DNA of 64,000 nucleotides from Letharia columbiana (GCF_014066305.1 NW_023501036.1:1313501-1377500); one strand, 5' to 3'; positions 42,978 to 54,600 are shown, counted from the stretch's first letter. A program made the numbers and translations. The notes: a model not told the origin generated them from the letters alone.

Positions 42978-44550
42978 ATGTCTTTCGGAAAGTTATACAC
43001 ACGCGAGGTAAGCCTCCTGATGCTGTAGTACTCGCGCTGGAGCATACCTCCTGATCATAACTTCTGCAGGGGAACGCACGTTCCACAGCCATTCGAGCCG
43101 TCGCCAAGGCAAATAAGCTTGACCTTGAGATCGTTGACACGGACGTTTCCAAAGGGCCTCTCAGTACCGAGTATTTGAAGCTTAACAAGCTTGGAAGAAT
43201 ACCGTCTTTTGTGGGAGCAGATGGATACGAGTTGACCGAGTGCATTGCCATCGCCATATACGGTACGTTTCCTCCTTCTTGGCCCCAACAGTACCCTCCC
43301 ATACATGATGAAAAATATTATCAAATACAGTTATCCCTGTCTGAAGACTACTGTTGAGAAATATTCACACTCTGACTATATCTTACCTTTGCCAAAACTG
43401 AACTTGAAACAAGACTCAGGACATGAGCTAATGCGCAGCAGTCACGTCTCAGAATGAGAAAACCAGCCTTCTCGGCAAGACCAAGCAAGATTATGCCTCC
43501 ATCGTCCGCTGGATGTCTTTCGCCAACGCCGAGGTCCTCCCAGCCCTTGGGGGATGGTTCCGCCCACTCATTGGCCGCGATCCTTACAACAAAAAGAACG
43601 TTGACGAAGCCAGCAAAAATGCGCTTAAAGCGGTTTCTGTACTCAATGAACACCTCCTCGTACATACCTATCTCGTTGGGGAGCGTATCACTTTAGCCGA
43701 TCTGTTCACAGCCGGCATCATCTCCCGCGGCTTTGAATTCTTCTTCGACAAGCACTGGCGTGAGGAGAACCCTAATGTCACTCGATGGTACGAGACTGTG
43801 TGCAACCAGCCGATCTACTCGGATATTGCTGGCAAACTTGATTTCATTGATGAGGCCATCAAGAACCAGCCTCCCAAGACAGAAAAGCAGGAGAAGCCTA
43901 AGAAGGAGCAAGCCCCAAAGGCACAACCTAAGCCAAAGGCTAAAGAAATTGAAGAGGAAGAGGAAGAGGAGGACAAACCAGCGCCCAAGCCAAAGCACCC
44001 TCTAGAAGCTTTACCAAAGCCGACACTAGCTCTCGACGACTGGAAGCGCAAGTACTCCAATGAAGAGACACGGGCAGTCGCACTGCCCTGGTTTTGGGAG
44101 AATTTCAACGCGGAAGATTATTCGTTGTGGAAATGCGATTACAAGTACAACGACGAGCTTACGCAGACCTTCATGACTGCCAATCTCATTGGTACGCTTC
44201 TGCCTCTCTACGCTGCTCCTCTTTTTTCTGACATTGGTGGCTAATGCTTCAATTTTTTTGTAGGCGGATTTTTCACCCGCCTCGAAGGTTCCCGGAAGTA
44301 CATCTTTGGCTGCGCCTCTGTCTACGGCATGAAGAACGACTCCATTGTCCAAGGTGCCTTCGTCATCCGTGGCCAGGAAGCTCTACCTGCCTTTGACGTC
44401 GCACCCGACTACGAGAGCTACGAATTCATCAAGCTTGATCCCAGCAAAGCCGAAGACAAGGAATTCGTCAATGACCAGTGGAGTTGGGATAAGCCGGTCG
44501 AGGTTCAAGGGAAGACATATGAGTGGGCGGACGGGAAAGTATTCAAGTAA
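42978..44550 (+). CDS. TEF4: Translation elongation factor eEF1B gamma subunit
   Basis: Four exons (42978-43007, 43070-43262, 43442-44191, 44264-44550) join to 419 residues. The N-terminal glutathione-S-transferase-like domain runs to about residue 210 (MSFGKLYTREGNARSTAIRA, GRIPSFVGADGYELTECIAI, and SFANAEVLPALGGWFRPLIG). A Lys/Pro/Glu linker follows with a Glu run at about 235-245. The C-terminal EF1G domain begins near HPLEALPKPTLALDDWKRKY and ends TYEWADGKVFK; it contains ALPWFWENFNAEDYSLWKCD. The protein anchors the eEF1B guanine-exchange complex that recycles eEF1A. The second intron is 180 bases; acceptor GCAGCAG was chosen because it gives the conserved AIAIYVTSQNEK join. TEF4 is the yeast name for one of two paralogues and is used only for the family. 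Confidence 0.95.
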
Positions 44551-45188
44551 ACCCTGTTTACAAAATCAATAGCTGTCAGAGAAACGATGACTCCGAACAT
44601 GGAAAGCTGCTATACGTGATACAGAGCTGAGCGCGTCTTGTTAAGCGATTGACGAATTGATGGTCACTCCCTCTTGCGACAGCACAGAAGCTTGTTCACT
44701 AGACCCCCGCTATCATAGATCTGGTCACAAAAAAGCATAGCATTCACAAAGAATCTCGCAAAACTGTCTCAGAAATTCCGATTGATTGACCCATGTGATG
44801 ATGTCTTCAATGCTTTCTTAGTACCTGGGATTAATCTCGACCGAAATAGCCAATAAATCTCCAATTCTCTAGCTAGCCAGCTAGTAGATGAGTAGTGACT
44901 GCCAAGTCGTTTTTTCAAAATTCTTGAGGTCGAAAGCTTGCTGCTCGGTCAAGGTCCATGAACGGATTGGTGAGCTTTTGAAAAAGCGACGAGGCCTCTC
45001 GCCTTCAGACTTCATTTCCACATCTCCGCTTTGCAGCAAGGTATATGGGTGTCGATGAGAAAGAATCCACTGGCCTGATCGGCTTCGTCAAAATTCTTGA
45101 CGCACTACTCGTTTCTCGAGATGCTATGGCAAGGCAGTGATGATGGCGGAGCTTGATGGACCTCGGAATGACCCTCGTTGAAGCATCG
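44551..45188. other. Convergent intergenic region
   Basis: These 638 bases lie between eEF1B-gamma and AOS1. TAGCTAGCCAGCTAG at about 44872-44886 is a short palindrome-like repeat. Near 44588 the sequence TGACTCCGAACATGGAAAG resembles the 3' ends of two introns in the SET-domain gene. No exon is supported. Confidence 0.45.
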
Positions 45189-46617
45189 CTACGCAATTAG
45201 TGTTCCAGCTAATGGGGCGGCAATCGGAGGATCAAACGTGGAATCAAGTGGCGGAAAGACGGGATGCAAAGCATACACCGGCCCTTTGGATTCTTCGCCA
45301 TCAAATAACAGGAAGTTCTGAATTGGCTGTTCTCTCTGGCCCAAGACATTGATGACATCCTGAGCAAGCTGGCCGCCCAAGAAGGCCGTTACTGGCGCGA
45401 GCTCGCTTCCAATGTTTTGCAGGAAGCTTCGGAGGAAGTCACTACGTAAAGTTTCGGACGGGAGCTGCAACTCCTTGTGCTTCTCCGTTGCCAGCGTGGT
45501 GAAGAGCTCAAGATCAGCGTGCCTGTGTGTTGGTATTGCGCCAGAGATACTGTGGAATTCCCACAATGCTCTCATACAAGTCAGAAGAGGAGAGACCTGA
45601 AGCTTGCGTCTTCGAGAATTAACCTGGTCGGTAGGTAGTGGGGAGGTGTTTGCGAGCACCATTGGCGAATAGATTTCTCGCTTGGTGACCATTTCAATCA
45701 CTTTCCCATTTTCTTTCTTGGTGCTAGTAGCCACAATTGATCTGGTGAGGGTTTCTGCTGTCAGAGCTGTTGGACGATTTGACTTTTCGCGTTCAACTAC
45801 ATAGTCATGCGAGATTAGGTCTGCAAATATGTAGCCGTAAAATCCATGGGTTCCTGAAGCGTAGAACGGTCTGTTGCATAGGCGGCACGAAGCGTTGATG
45901 GTTGAAAGAGTTGCAAGATCCAAATCGGTTGCAATGATCATGTCGAAGGGAGCAAAGTACTCAGGCTGCTTCAGAGTAATGTCCTCGGTATCAACGCGAA
46001 GAGATACTCTGGGATTCAGCCGCCGTATCTGAGGCGCTGCTGACTCGGCACGCTGTCAAATGATTAGCCTTGAGGTAGATTCTGTTGCATGCAATGTTGA
46101 ATGTCATACATTCATGCCGATGTCTTGGTCAGAGATGAAGAACTGCGCTCCAAGATCATCGTCTACAACAACTTGGCTGTCTTGCACAGTCAGAGAGCCT
46201 ATACCAGCAAGCACAAGGTTCTTGGCAATTTCGTTCGCAAGAGCTCTCATGGTGATAAGGAGAACATTTGCAGTTCGTAGCCTGACGAATCGTAAGTCCA
46301 TGGATCAGCAACTTAACAAGCAAGCTTGCCACCTTTCCTGAGCTTTGACGCCCCACAAGCGTATCTGTCGGTCATACAGTGCAATCTCATCTAAAGTTCC
46401 GAAATATTAGTGAATTTGAATCAAGAAACAGGAAGCGTGTGCGTTGACACACACCTGCGCTGATTGACTGAGGCTTATCTGAAATGTCGGATTGTAGTTG
46501 AGGATGATCTTGGAAGTGAATCTGATTTGTGGCATGAGCTGAGGCGTCTCCATTGGTGGTTGATGAGACTCCATTGGTTGCCGAAGGCTCCGTCATTGGC
46601 TGATGCCCGGGATTCAT
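45189..46617 (-). CDS. AOS1: SUMO-activating enzyme E1 subunit AOS1
   Basis: Four exons (46617-46455, 46390-46333, 46281-46110, 46052-45189) join to 418 residues. After a disordered N-terminus the ThiF/UBA1 adenylation fold appears: DEIALYDRQIRLWGVKAQER, LRTANVLLITMRALANEIAK, NLVLAGIGSLTVQDSQVVVD and DLGAQFFISDQDIGMN, with later PQIRRLNPRVSLRVDTEDI. The C-terminus has GSELAPVTAFLGGQLAQDVI and FLLFDGEE. Aos1 pairs with Uba2 to activate SUMO; Aos1 lacks the catalytic Cys, which is in Uba2. Note that the usual GxGxxG-like nucleotide strand reads LLITMRALANEIAKN, where most homologues have a Gly-rich G-x-G-x-L; here it is ITMRALANE, a small variation typical of some fungal Aos1. The spliced introns are 51-64 bases. 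Confidence 0.93.
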
Positions 46618-47309
46618 GATTTTGTGATATGTAGCAAAGGAAGGAGATATGTGGCACTTGATGAAGTAGAAGGGAGGGAAATGGGAGGAGCGGAATGATG
46701 GATGGATGGGGCAGAGGAAGTAGCAATCAAGTGTCAAGGCAAAATATGCTGATGTGCTCTGACTCTGAGCCTCTGAATAACAGGTACTGTATGCTATTAA
46801 TGGGGTGAATACAGTACTTACAGAGTAAAGTACTTTGACTTGTTAAGCTTACCTTACCTTATTAGCAAACGCGCGCTGCATGAATTTCGTTAGTCGCGGA
46901 GAATAAAGAAAACCTTACCTTACTGACGTGAACTTGTTAAGTACTTTACCACTATAGTCTATACCACCACCACCACCATTAAGTAAAGTACTTTACAAGT
47001 TTATTTTACCTTCGCCATGGTGCTGGTGTTGCTAGACTGCTAGTGTAAGTAGGGTGCTCGCCGTGTCCGCCTGGCTCACTCGCCATCATTTCATCAGATC
47101 AGCCATACGCTCGAGTCCTCGACTAATCGACTACATCCACACTCCAACTGGACACTTCAACTGAATAGTGATGAGTTATTCATACTGCTCTGGAGCCTGA
47201 CTATCCACTGTCTCCCATCTCTCTGGTCAACGTTGTTTGATCAAAGTCGTTTTCGAACCAGCTCCATGCAATCAACTAGCTACTTTACAATACTCATGCC
47301 TGCCGTCCA
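46618..47309. promoter_or_regulatory. Divergent promoter region with TTACCTTACC / AAGTACTTTAC motifs
   Basis: These 692 bases separate the AOS1 start from the next gene. At 46780-47010 the DNA is AT-rich and made of repeated TTACCTTACC, TTGTTAAG and AAGTACTTTAC words, with a perfect 14-base palindrome GTAAAGTACTTTAC at 46983-46996 and a (CCA)n run at 46961-46977. CTTACAGAGTAAAGTACTTTG near 46818 is a second imperfect copy. Confidence 0.55.
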
Positions 47310-49348
47310 ATGACACGTCCATTTGCTTCGTCCACCATGGTGAGTCTACCTTGGACCACGACCTATACCCGCTTGAAACCCATTCTTAGCCAGTCTTGAC
47401 ACTGACGGCCAAGCAAGTCTGGCAACTTCGACTTCCCACCTGCAACTACGAGGCAAGGCCAGGCTCCTTCCTTCCACGATGCCTCCAACATTGTTCGAGA
47501 AACTGCATCGCATCGCAACGCTCTACGACATAGGATCGAAGAAGTACGGCGATTGAGAGACCATATGAATAACTCGGACGAGCGTCAAAGACTGCGAGTG
47601 GTGCGAGAAGAGTTGAGGCGTAGAACCACTGCTGAGCCGAGGCCTGCAAATGGGAATACAGCGTCTGATGCCCAAGCTCCAACTTCTGCTATGAGATCCC
47701 GACTCGAAAATGTTCGTTACCGAGCTCGTCAACGTGTACAAGACCGAACGACTCCGTCGGGAAGTGGGGGAACCGTACAACAAGCGGTGGAGCGACTCAA
47801 CGAAGCCAGCTCTAATCTTAGCTCATTACTCGACCAACCAATTCCGAGGATTGAATCTCCAGATATGAGTGCTCGAGAATACTCAGGCGAGGCAGAAGTG
47901 AACAGAAGACGGGCCAAGCGCCGAAAATTGGATGCTGATCCTTCATCTGCTGGCCACCTGAGAGGTTTTAGCTATGGGTACCGTGGACAAGTAGTACCCG
48001 GACCTCTGAAGATGGAAATCGTCAGCTGCGATGGTGGCTTACACACGGAAGCAGCCAGACATGGCAGAGAGTATTGGCCTGAGAACGTGCTCCGTAACGA
48101 CAAGAGCGTCTATTGCACCGATAACAACAAATGCAATCTGATTTTACGTCATATGGGGGAGACTACATTTTGTTTAAAGAAGCTTGTGATCAAAGCCCCC
48201 GAAAGAGGATTTACAGCACCGTGAGCCTTCACGGGTGTCTAAATGGTTGTTGAGCTAATCTGCTGTGCTAGCATACAAGAAGGCATGGTCTTCGTTTCTA
48301 TGTTAGCTTCTGATCTCCTTACTCGTACTGCTCAGTATCAGATGCGGGATCCTTCTCCGCTCCAGGAAAGCGAGGACCTGGAGCCTCTATTCTCAGACGA
48401 CGCAAATGAAAGTCGACCCCCCTCTCGCAGACGAGACTCGAGTGCCCAACGCACAGTTCCTCCTCCAATCTCGAATCTAGCTGCTCGTAGCAATCGATAT
48501 TACCATACCAGAGGTTTCAGGACCAGCGGCCAACCCTTTCCAGCAATCGACCTCCGCCATGATTCTACTCCGCCTTCCCAAACTTTCCTTCCTCCAGAGC
48601 CTGCTGACTTCGCAGTAACAACCTCATGTAACGACCCATCTTCTGATGAAGAAGAACCGTCAAGCGCCGCTACGCTGGCCGATCGCCTCCGCCGCGACCA
48701 CCTTCCGTCACCTTTTGAGCTCTCCTCTGAAGAAGATACAGAAGACGGCTTAGAGCGCGGTATGCGACGTGCAAGGGTCTTGGGGGTTTCTTCGAGTCAT
48801 ACCTACTATCGCAGAAACAGTCGCAGGGCGGAACCGAGCAAGATTGAAATTGTCGGTGCTGCAGACGTTAGTGGAGATGGGACGGAGAACGAAAAAGTTT
48901 TGGCTCCGCATGCCAGGTTCTTCATCGAGAGAACTCGCAGGTACGTTGTTTTGGAATGATTTAACCCTACTCTGTACCCAATTTCGAACATAAGACAAGG
49001 TTTGCAAGCCAGGGAATGTTCTCATGTTTCAGAAGTGTCTTGGAAGTGTCTTGGAAGTGTTTTTGTCTCAAAAGGATTGTACTGACTCCGGAATATTTAA
49101 CAGTGTGGTTAGTGTCAAATTTGACCCACCTGTGTGAGTACATACCTGTCTATACACTCCTTCTTGACTCCCGTCTAGCACCGAACGTAGTGCGGAGGCC
49201 CTTTGGCTGATGGTAATCACTCAGGTCCGGCAAATTCATCCTCCTGAAGCTGTGGAGTCCATCCAAGGAACAGAACATCGATATTCAAAGCATCGTGGCG
49301 TATGGTTTTGCGGGACCGAGGTTCTTTCCTGCTGCACAGATGACGTGA
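47310..49348 (+). CDS. Conserved ascomycete protein of unknown function
   Basis: Five exons (47310-47339, 47418-48220, 48272-48940, 49104-49133, 49225-49348) join in frame to 551 residues. I do not know a characterised family. After a helical Arg-rich N-terminus (ALRHRIEEVRRLRDHMNNSD) two conserved blocks stand out: KMEIVSCDGGLHTEAARHGR, EYWPENVLRNDKSVYCTDNN, KCNLILRHMGETTFCLKKLV and IKAPERGFTAPIQEGMVFVS; and, at the C-terminus, APHARFFIERTRSVVSVKFD, PPVSGKFILLKLWSPSKEQN and IDIQSIVAYGFAGPRFFPA. Between them lies a 200-residue acidic, Ser-rich insert. The split beta-rich blocks, ending FILLKLWS..NIDIQSIVAYGF, resemble galactose-binding-like (APC10/discoidin) sandwiches with an insertion, but this is a guess from pattern only. 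Exon 1 encodes 10 residues and exon 4 only 10; both joins are in phase. Confidence 0.82.
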
Positions 49349-49939
49349 AGGCCCCTGCTAGCCATTGAGGAGTTCGTTGTTTTAAGCATTTGATTGGTTG
49401 AGATCCTGCCTTCTCTTAGGCATAAACGATAGATCGTGAGGAATGCTTTGAACTGTTTGCGGAGGGTATTTGATCTTTACAGGTGCCTTTGATGATAGGC
49501 CTCAGGATTTTGAATGATTGAGCCCAGTGAAGTTCGTGGAATGAAAAATAGTTCAGTCTCGCTATGGTATCTTAGGCTATGAAGAGAAATGTTCGCCAAT
49601 CAGTCGACTAGAAAAGCCTAGAATCGGAAGTATGCTGTGCAAAAAGGAGTATCTTGGGGCAAACGACCGCTCGATGGAAATGGCGAGGAGTGCACCCACT
49701 GTTATCCATAACATCGGACGCCTAGCTCTTGAACACTAAAAAACTAAGGTCCTCCCACGCTGAGCGTTTCCAACCCTCCCACTTCTTTCTCCTTTCCACT
49801 GGATCATCATCCCATTCATGAACATTGCCGTTTCTCATATGTGTCCAAAAGGACGATCGGTCCAACCCATGATTGAAATGGCAATGCTGTCGTTCGTGCA
49901 CTGATGGCTACGGTTCGATCAATGGCAACCCACACAGTC
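49349..49939. other. Convergent intergenic region
   Basis: About 590 bases between the 3' ends of the unknown gene and RFX1. I see no exon, RNA gene or repeat. Confidence 0.45.
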
Positions 49940-52671
49940 TCAGCAGACAACCACATCCGCAGGATCAGACGCTCCATTCACCCCAGAGGCTATGAAACCT
50001 CCATAATCTGGCATACCTCTAGAATTATTGTGCTGTGGGAGCTCCACCACGTCCATACCGATGCCACTGTCATCGTGACTCTGCACGAGCTCGAAATCTG
50101 TTTCTTTGGTGATATGCTGGGGTAATGGTTCGTCGAAGTGTTCTTGCGCAGATCCGTCCATTGTGGCAGGGGAAGCGGGATGATTATATCTGAAATGCTG
50201 CAGATGTGGATCGAGCTGACCATGTTCACGGGGAAAGTTGTTCCTCGTGTCAACACTTCCATAGCGACTAGGCACATCAACGCTGTCGCTGACTCCAGTC
50301 CTTGGTCTCGAGCCTCCGCGAGTTTCAGTCTCATTATCATCCACGCCGAAGCCTGCCTCGTACGCAGACCTCTTTTGCGGTCTCATCTCCATGCTACTTG
50401 GCGAATGCTCCAAGAAGCCTCCTTTCTCGGCCATCCATTGGAGCATCTCGTCAACCCAAACTTTAGTAACCCACCACGAACCGAAGCTCAATGCCTGCGC
50501 CATTGTGATATCGCGTAATGCAGCCGAGCCAACCTCGCCAACACAATGAAGAAGGAGGCGAGCATCGATACCAGGAAAGCGAGACGACAGGTCGTACAGA
50601 AATGTGGTCCACCGGTCTAGGACACCCGATGTCGAACTGTCATCCATCTCATGGTGTGATTGCTGCGAATATTTCAGGCCCGCGCTAGACGCAGCGTTGG
50701 CGTAGATTGATTGCATGCCCGGATAAGAGGCGTCCCTGAGAGGTCCGAGTAGCTCGCGGACCTCATTCGTCAAGATCTGTAGAGTGCGTGTGTATCCCCG
50801 ACCCGGAAGGCTGCTCTCAACAACACTTACGGGCTTGACATAGTAGACCCAGTCGTGCCACATTTGATCCCGATTGGCATCATTTGTAAGCATGTTTGCA
50901 GCTGCGTGAGCTGTAGCGTTGACACGAAGAAGGCGATCAATCAGGCCGGCGAAAATCGTTGCAGGACCAAGTTTTGCATCGCGGACGTGCTGCGGGTGGT
51001 TTTGGAAAGTTGTTGAGATGTGGGTGCTCAGTTTGCTGGATATGTTTCGGAAGGTTTCCGTGACTTTCGGTGGCATGACTTGGAGAGCGAGAGGAGATAC
51101 AAACCGTATCATTTTTTGATACATAAGCCAGTCGCATTCTTTGATCCAGCTAGCAATGTTTAGGTGAGCGAGCAACTTTTGGACCGGGACTGTCAACGTC
51201 CCATGAAATGAAGAAAAATGGTGCCAGAACATTTTCTCCTTGCAAAACCGAAAGGTGTCTATGACGGATATGCAGTGAGTGCGGTATAGAGCTACTAATG
51301 CGTTTGCAGCATCGGGGTCAGTTCCGGTGGGTAGGTAGCGTTGCAGACTGGGCAGCTCAATAGGTTCGTTATGTGCGTAGGGAGGCTCTTGTTGAGTCGG
51401 GAATTTGAGCTCTCGACTGACCATATTGCGACCAGAGGGACCATGGTAGATTTTGGGCGAAGCAGGATTGAGATACAGGCAGCCCGGGGCCTTTTGGTTA
51501 CGCATGCTGTTATGTGAAGGATCCGGTATGAAATGGGTGTTAGGGGAAGGAAAGATAGCAGTGTCAGCTCCGCATTGGGATCTGAAGCTGTTGTGCAGAC
51601 TAGAGTCAGGACTTGAAAGAAAGATAAACAGCAATTTCTAAGTCAACGTAGCAACGTGACGAAAGCGTCGCGACATGGAGTAGCTTACCTTCTTGTAACC
51701 GAGCCATCTGTTGCTCCAACAATATCTCCTTCATTTTGGAAGTGCTCACCACCGGGACCTTCAGGGGGGTCATCTATCAAGGTGAGATCAACGTAATGGT
51801 ACTTCGATTTTCCACGTATTCCGAGTCGCCGAGTTTGAATGCCGGGGAAAATGAAATTGACGAGCTTGCCAAAGCTGGCCGGGTTTAGGGGAGATACTCT
51901 CTCATTGCCGCACCTCGTTGCGTAATGAGAGTAAACTCGATTACGGGTAACTGAGCTGTTGCCTCTTCTACATATAGAATTTAGCCTACGATGCAAGATT
52001 AGTTGGTATATGCCTGCATCAGTCTGACGTGCTGTCTCACCAATTCATTGCAAATATCTGTTTGGTTTTCTCTGATCTTGGTCCTCTCTCATTTGCAAGT
52101 ACTGAAGCAGCAACGTCGTTCAAATCACGATCTTTGTTTGCGGCGAAAAGCTTTCGGAGCTCGTTGTCATTAGAAATGCTCGAGGCCGAGCCTTTCTTTT
52201 CCTCGTTTCTCCAGCTCCTGCATCATTTTGGGTTTGCTCATTGGTGAATGTCATGACAAATTGTTGCCCATGACTATCCAACGAACGATTGTGGTTCATC
52301 AATTGTCTCATTGCATCACTGTTTCCATTATACGAATCTTCTACACCCATTGCCTGCGGTCGAGCAGCAGGGTCTTGCAGCGACGGATCGATCGCATATT
52401 GCTGGTTTAGGTCTGGGTTGGTCAATTGCTGCTCAGAACGTGTGACCGCGTCTTCAGCAGAATCTTGTAACAGTATACTATGGGCTGAATGAGCTTGAGG
52501 TGCTTGAGAAGATTCAGGCAGATGCTGATGTTGCTGCGCAGGTTGTGCGCAGGTTTTAGGAATGCTTGTCGTTGAAGCGCGGGAGAGCGGTCGTGGACAG
52601 ATTGATTGGGGACGGCTGCTCGCAGTTGAGCCAGATGTGCTAGATCGTGGTCGTGCAAGGCCAGAAGCCAT
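49940..52671 (-). CDS. RFX1: RFX-family transcription factor (RFX1/CpcR1 type), frame break in first exon
   Basis: Three exons (52671-52041, 51985-51689, 51581-49940). The RFX winged-helix DNA-binding domain is split by the first intron: ISNDNELRKLFAANKDRDLN, NERGPRSEKTKQIFAMNWLN, RNRVYSHYATRCGNERVSPL, NPASFGKLVNFIFPGIQTRR and LGIRGKSKYHYVDLTLIDD. The large third exon has the regulatory region typical of fungal CpcR1/RFX1: RYLPTGTDPDAANALVALYR, FRFCKEKMFWHHFSSFHGTL, GPATIFAGLIDRLLRVNATA and GRGYTRTLQILTNEVRELLG. Such factors control beta-lactam genes, cell division or DNA-damage responses in different fungi. In exon 1 the N-terminal frame ends ETRKRKA, while the DNA-binding frame reads back into EEKKGSASS; one base missing at about 52190-52200 would join them as RKRKGSASSISND in an 856-residue protein. 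An unusual intron (donor GTTGGA, acceptor GCAG) is an alternative. Confidence 0.9.
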
Positions 52672-53328
52672 ATTCGTGGTCTGTGTGTGAAGTTGCGACA
52701 CTGTCACATGAAAGTCAGCACCGCAAGTTGGGGATACATTGGATCAACAAATACAGAAAGAGTGCACCGGTCGGTATTTGACGGCGCTGATGGGTTTTCA
52801 GAAGTCGGACGTCAGTGAGTTTGGTTTCCAAAGGGTTCAGTAACTATCCCGAGCTGTTGTGCAGCACAAGGTTAAGAAAATAGGTTTGTTTGTGGGGAAG
52901 AAGTGGCTGGATTTGGAGTCGATGGCACTGTCGCCGCTGCGATAACCGTGCCGACGCTGGCACAGATGGCACTTGGAACAGACTGCCTTGGCCCTAGACC
53001 ATGTATGGCTCCAACTGAGCCAGGAAGCCCTAGGAACGTTGAGCCTTGGTGCCCTTGGATTTCAGTTGACGTTGGATCGTTGTTTACAAAACTGGTTGCG
53101 ATGGGCGATGAGTGCAAGACGTTAGGCTAGCACTAGGGTAAGCTTAGCTTTGTATTTTTAATTTTACGTCGATCCCTCATGTGCCAGAAAAACCAACACG
53201 TCTCCAGCTACGAGTGCTCTACAAAACATTCAAGCCAATTCAACCGAGTCCAAGACTATCTCTCATTTACAACCTTCGATCCTCTCACTACCGCACAATT
53301 CTTCTCTTCCCATCCGCAATCCTTAAAC
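52672..53328. promoter_or_regulatory. Divergent promoter region, RFX1 and YOP1
   Basis: These 657 bases lie between the two starts. Small open frames on both strands at 52872-53130 have no family features. No specific factor site or repeat is seen. Confidence 0.4.
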
Positions 53329-54175
53329 ATGTCTTTCCAAGACCGAACACAGCACCAGATCGGCCAGATTGATAAGGAGGTACGTTCTTCCCACCGCTCG
53401 CGATAAATCTCCATATGCCTACAGCTACCCTATATCATCTCGTTAAAGGATTGGGCTTACGGAAAGATGATATAGCTGTCCAAATATCCCATGCTCAACA
53501 ACCTCGAGAAGCAGACTTCGGTGCCTAAGGTCTACGCCTTCCTCGGCCTCGTCGGCATCTACTTTTTTCTTATCTTCTTCAATATTGCGGGCGAGTTTCT
53601 TGTGAACTTTGCCGGGTTCCTCGTCCCAGGATACTATTCCCTGGAAGCTCTGTTCAGTGCGAGCAAGGTTGATGACACCCAGGTAAGCATCTCCATCCAT
53701 ACACTGCTTTGATCTGAATCCTATGCTGATAGCTTCCTTAGTGGTTAACAGTAAGTCAAGCTCGCTTTGAGTGATGTCCTGCATCTATAGGACTGCTTTG
53801 ATGATAATTGCAGTATTGGGTCGTCTACGCATTCTTCTCCGTGTTCGAGAGTGTTGTCAACGCTGTCTATTGGTTCCGTGAGTCCAGGGCCTCATGTAAG
53901 AATGTGCTTTCCTTATTGCTAACAAGCAATAGCCTTCTACTACACCTTCAAGTTCGTCCTCGTCTTGTGGATGGCTCTTCCGCAAACCGGGTAAGTTTGG
54001 CCGCAACAGTCTCACCCATGTAGCACATGATTCATAATAAAACAATAGTGGTGCCCAGATCGTCTTCCGTTCCTTCATCCAGCCGGTCTTCTCCCGTTTC
54101 TTCTCGCAGAGCGGCTCTACTGCTGCCAACCTTCGCTCTCAGGCTGACCAGGCGACCAAGCCTCACGCCATGTAA
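53329..54175 (+). CDS. YOP1: ER-tubule shaping protein YOP1 (DP1/REEP5 family)
   Basis: Six exons (53329-53379, 53476-53682, 53742-53750, 53814-53877, 53933-53990, 54049-54175) join to 171 residues, the usual size. Exon 3 is a 9-base microexon coding WLT; it restores the conserved DDTQWLTYWVVYAFF. Two long hydrophobic hairpins (about residues 33-75 and 90-125) are the wedge that bends ER membranes, and a C-terminal amphipathic helix follows (QIVFRSFIQPVFSRFFSQSG). Yop1 works with reticulons to form tubular ER and binds Yip1/Sey1. Residues YPMLNNLEKQTSVPKVY and FPFYYTFKFVLVLWMALPQT are family signatures. The first intron is 96 bases, the others 55-63. Confidence 0.95.
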
Positions 54176-54600
54176 AGCACCCAAATTGGCCTTCGACAGT
54201 CACCTCTGGGATATGCCAAAAGCGGGACTATGCTGCTTTTCCTGAGCAGGATGTTTCAGTCGATATTTGGGGATGGCAGCAGCAATGGGTCGGTTGTGTT
54301 CAGAGGAGGTCGAACGGTAGGAGTCAGCGAGTCTTACAGTCGATCATCAAGCGTACGATTTGATTTTCTCTTGTACGATACAGCCTAGCTGATAATGAAG
54401 TCTCTGTGTCCTCTGTGCACAAAAATTTCCCATTCTGCACGTCTCGTGTGAGCACCATCAATCTATGAGGTTTCATGATTTCCGACCACAAGTCAATGCT
54501 CAAGAAATGGCTCATTATCGTACAACAATCAGCAAGTTGATCGGTGAATCCATAGCCCATCCTTGTTACAGGCTCACACCGCCATAACCATCCAGCGCCT
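54176..54600. other. Convergent intergenic region
   Basis: The 425 bases between the YOP1 and ATG101 stops hold no exon that I can support. Nothing else is evident. Confidence 0.45.
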
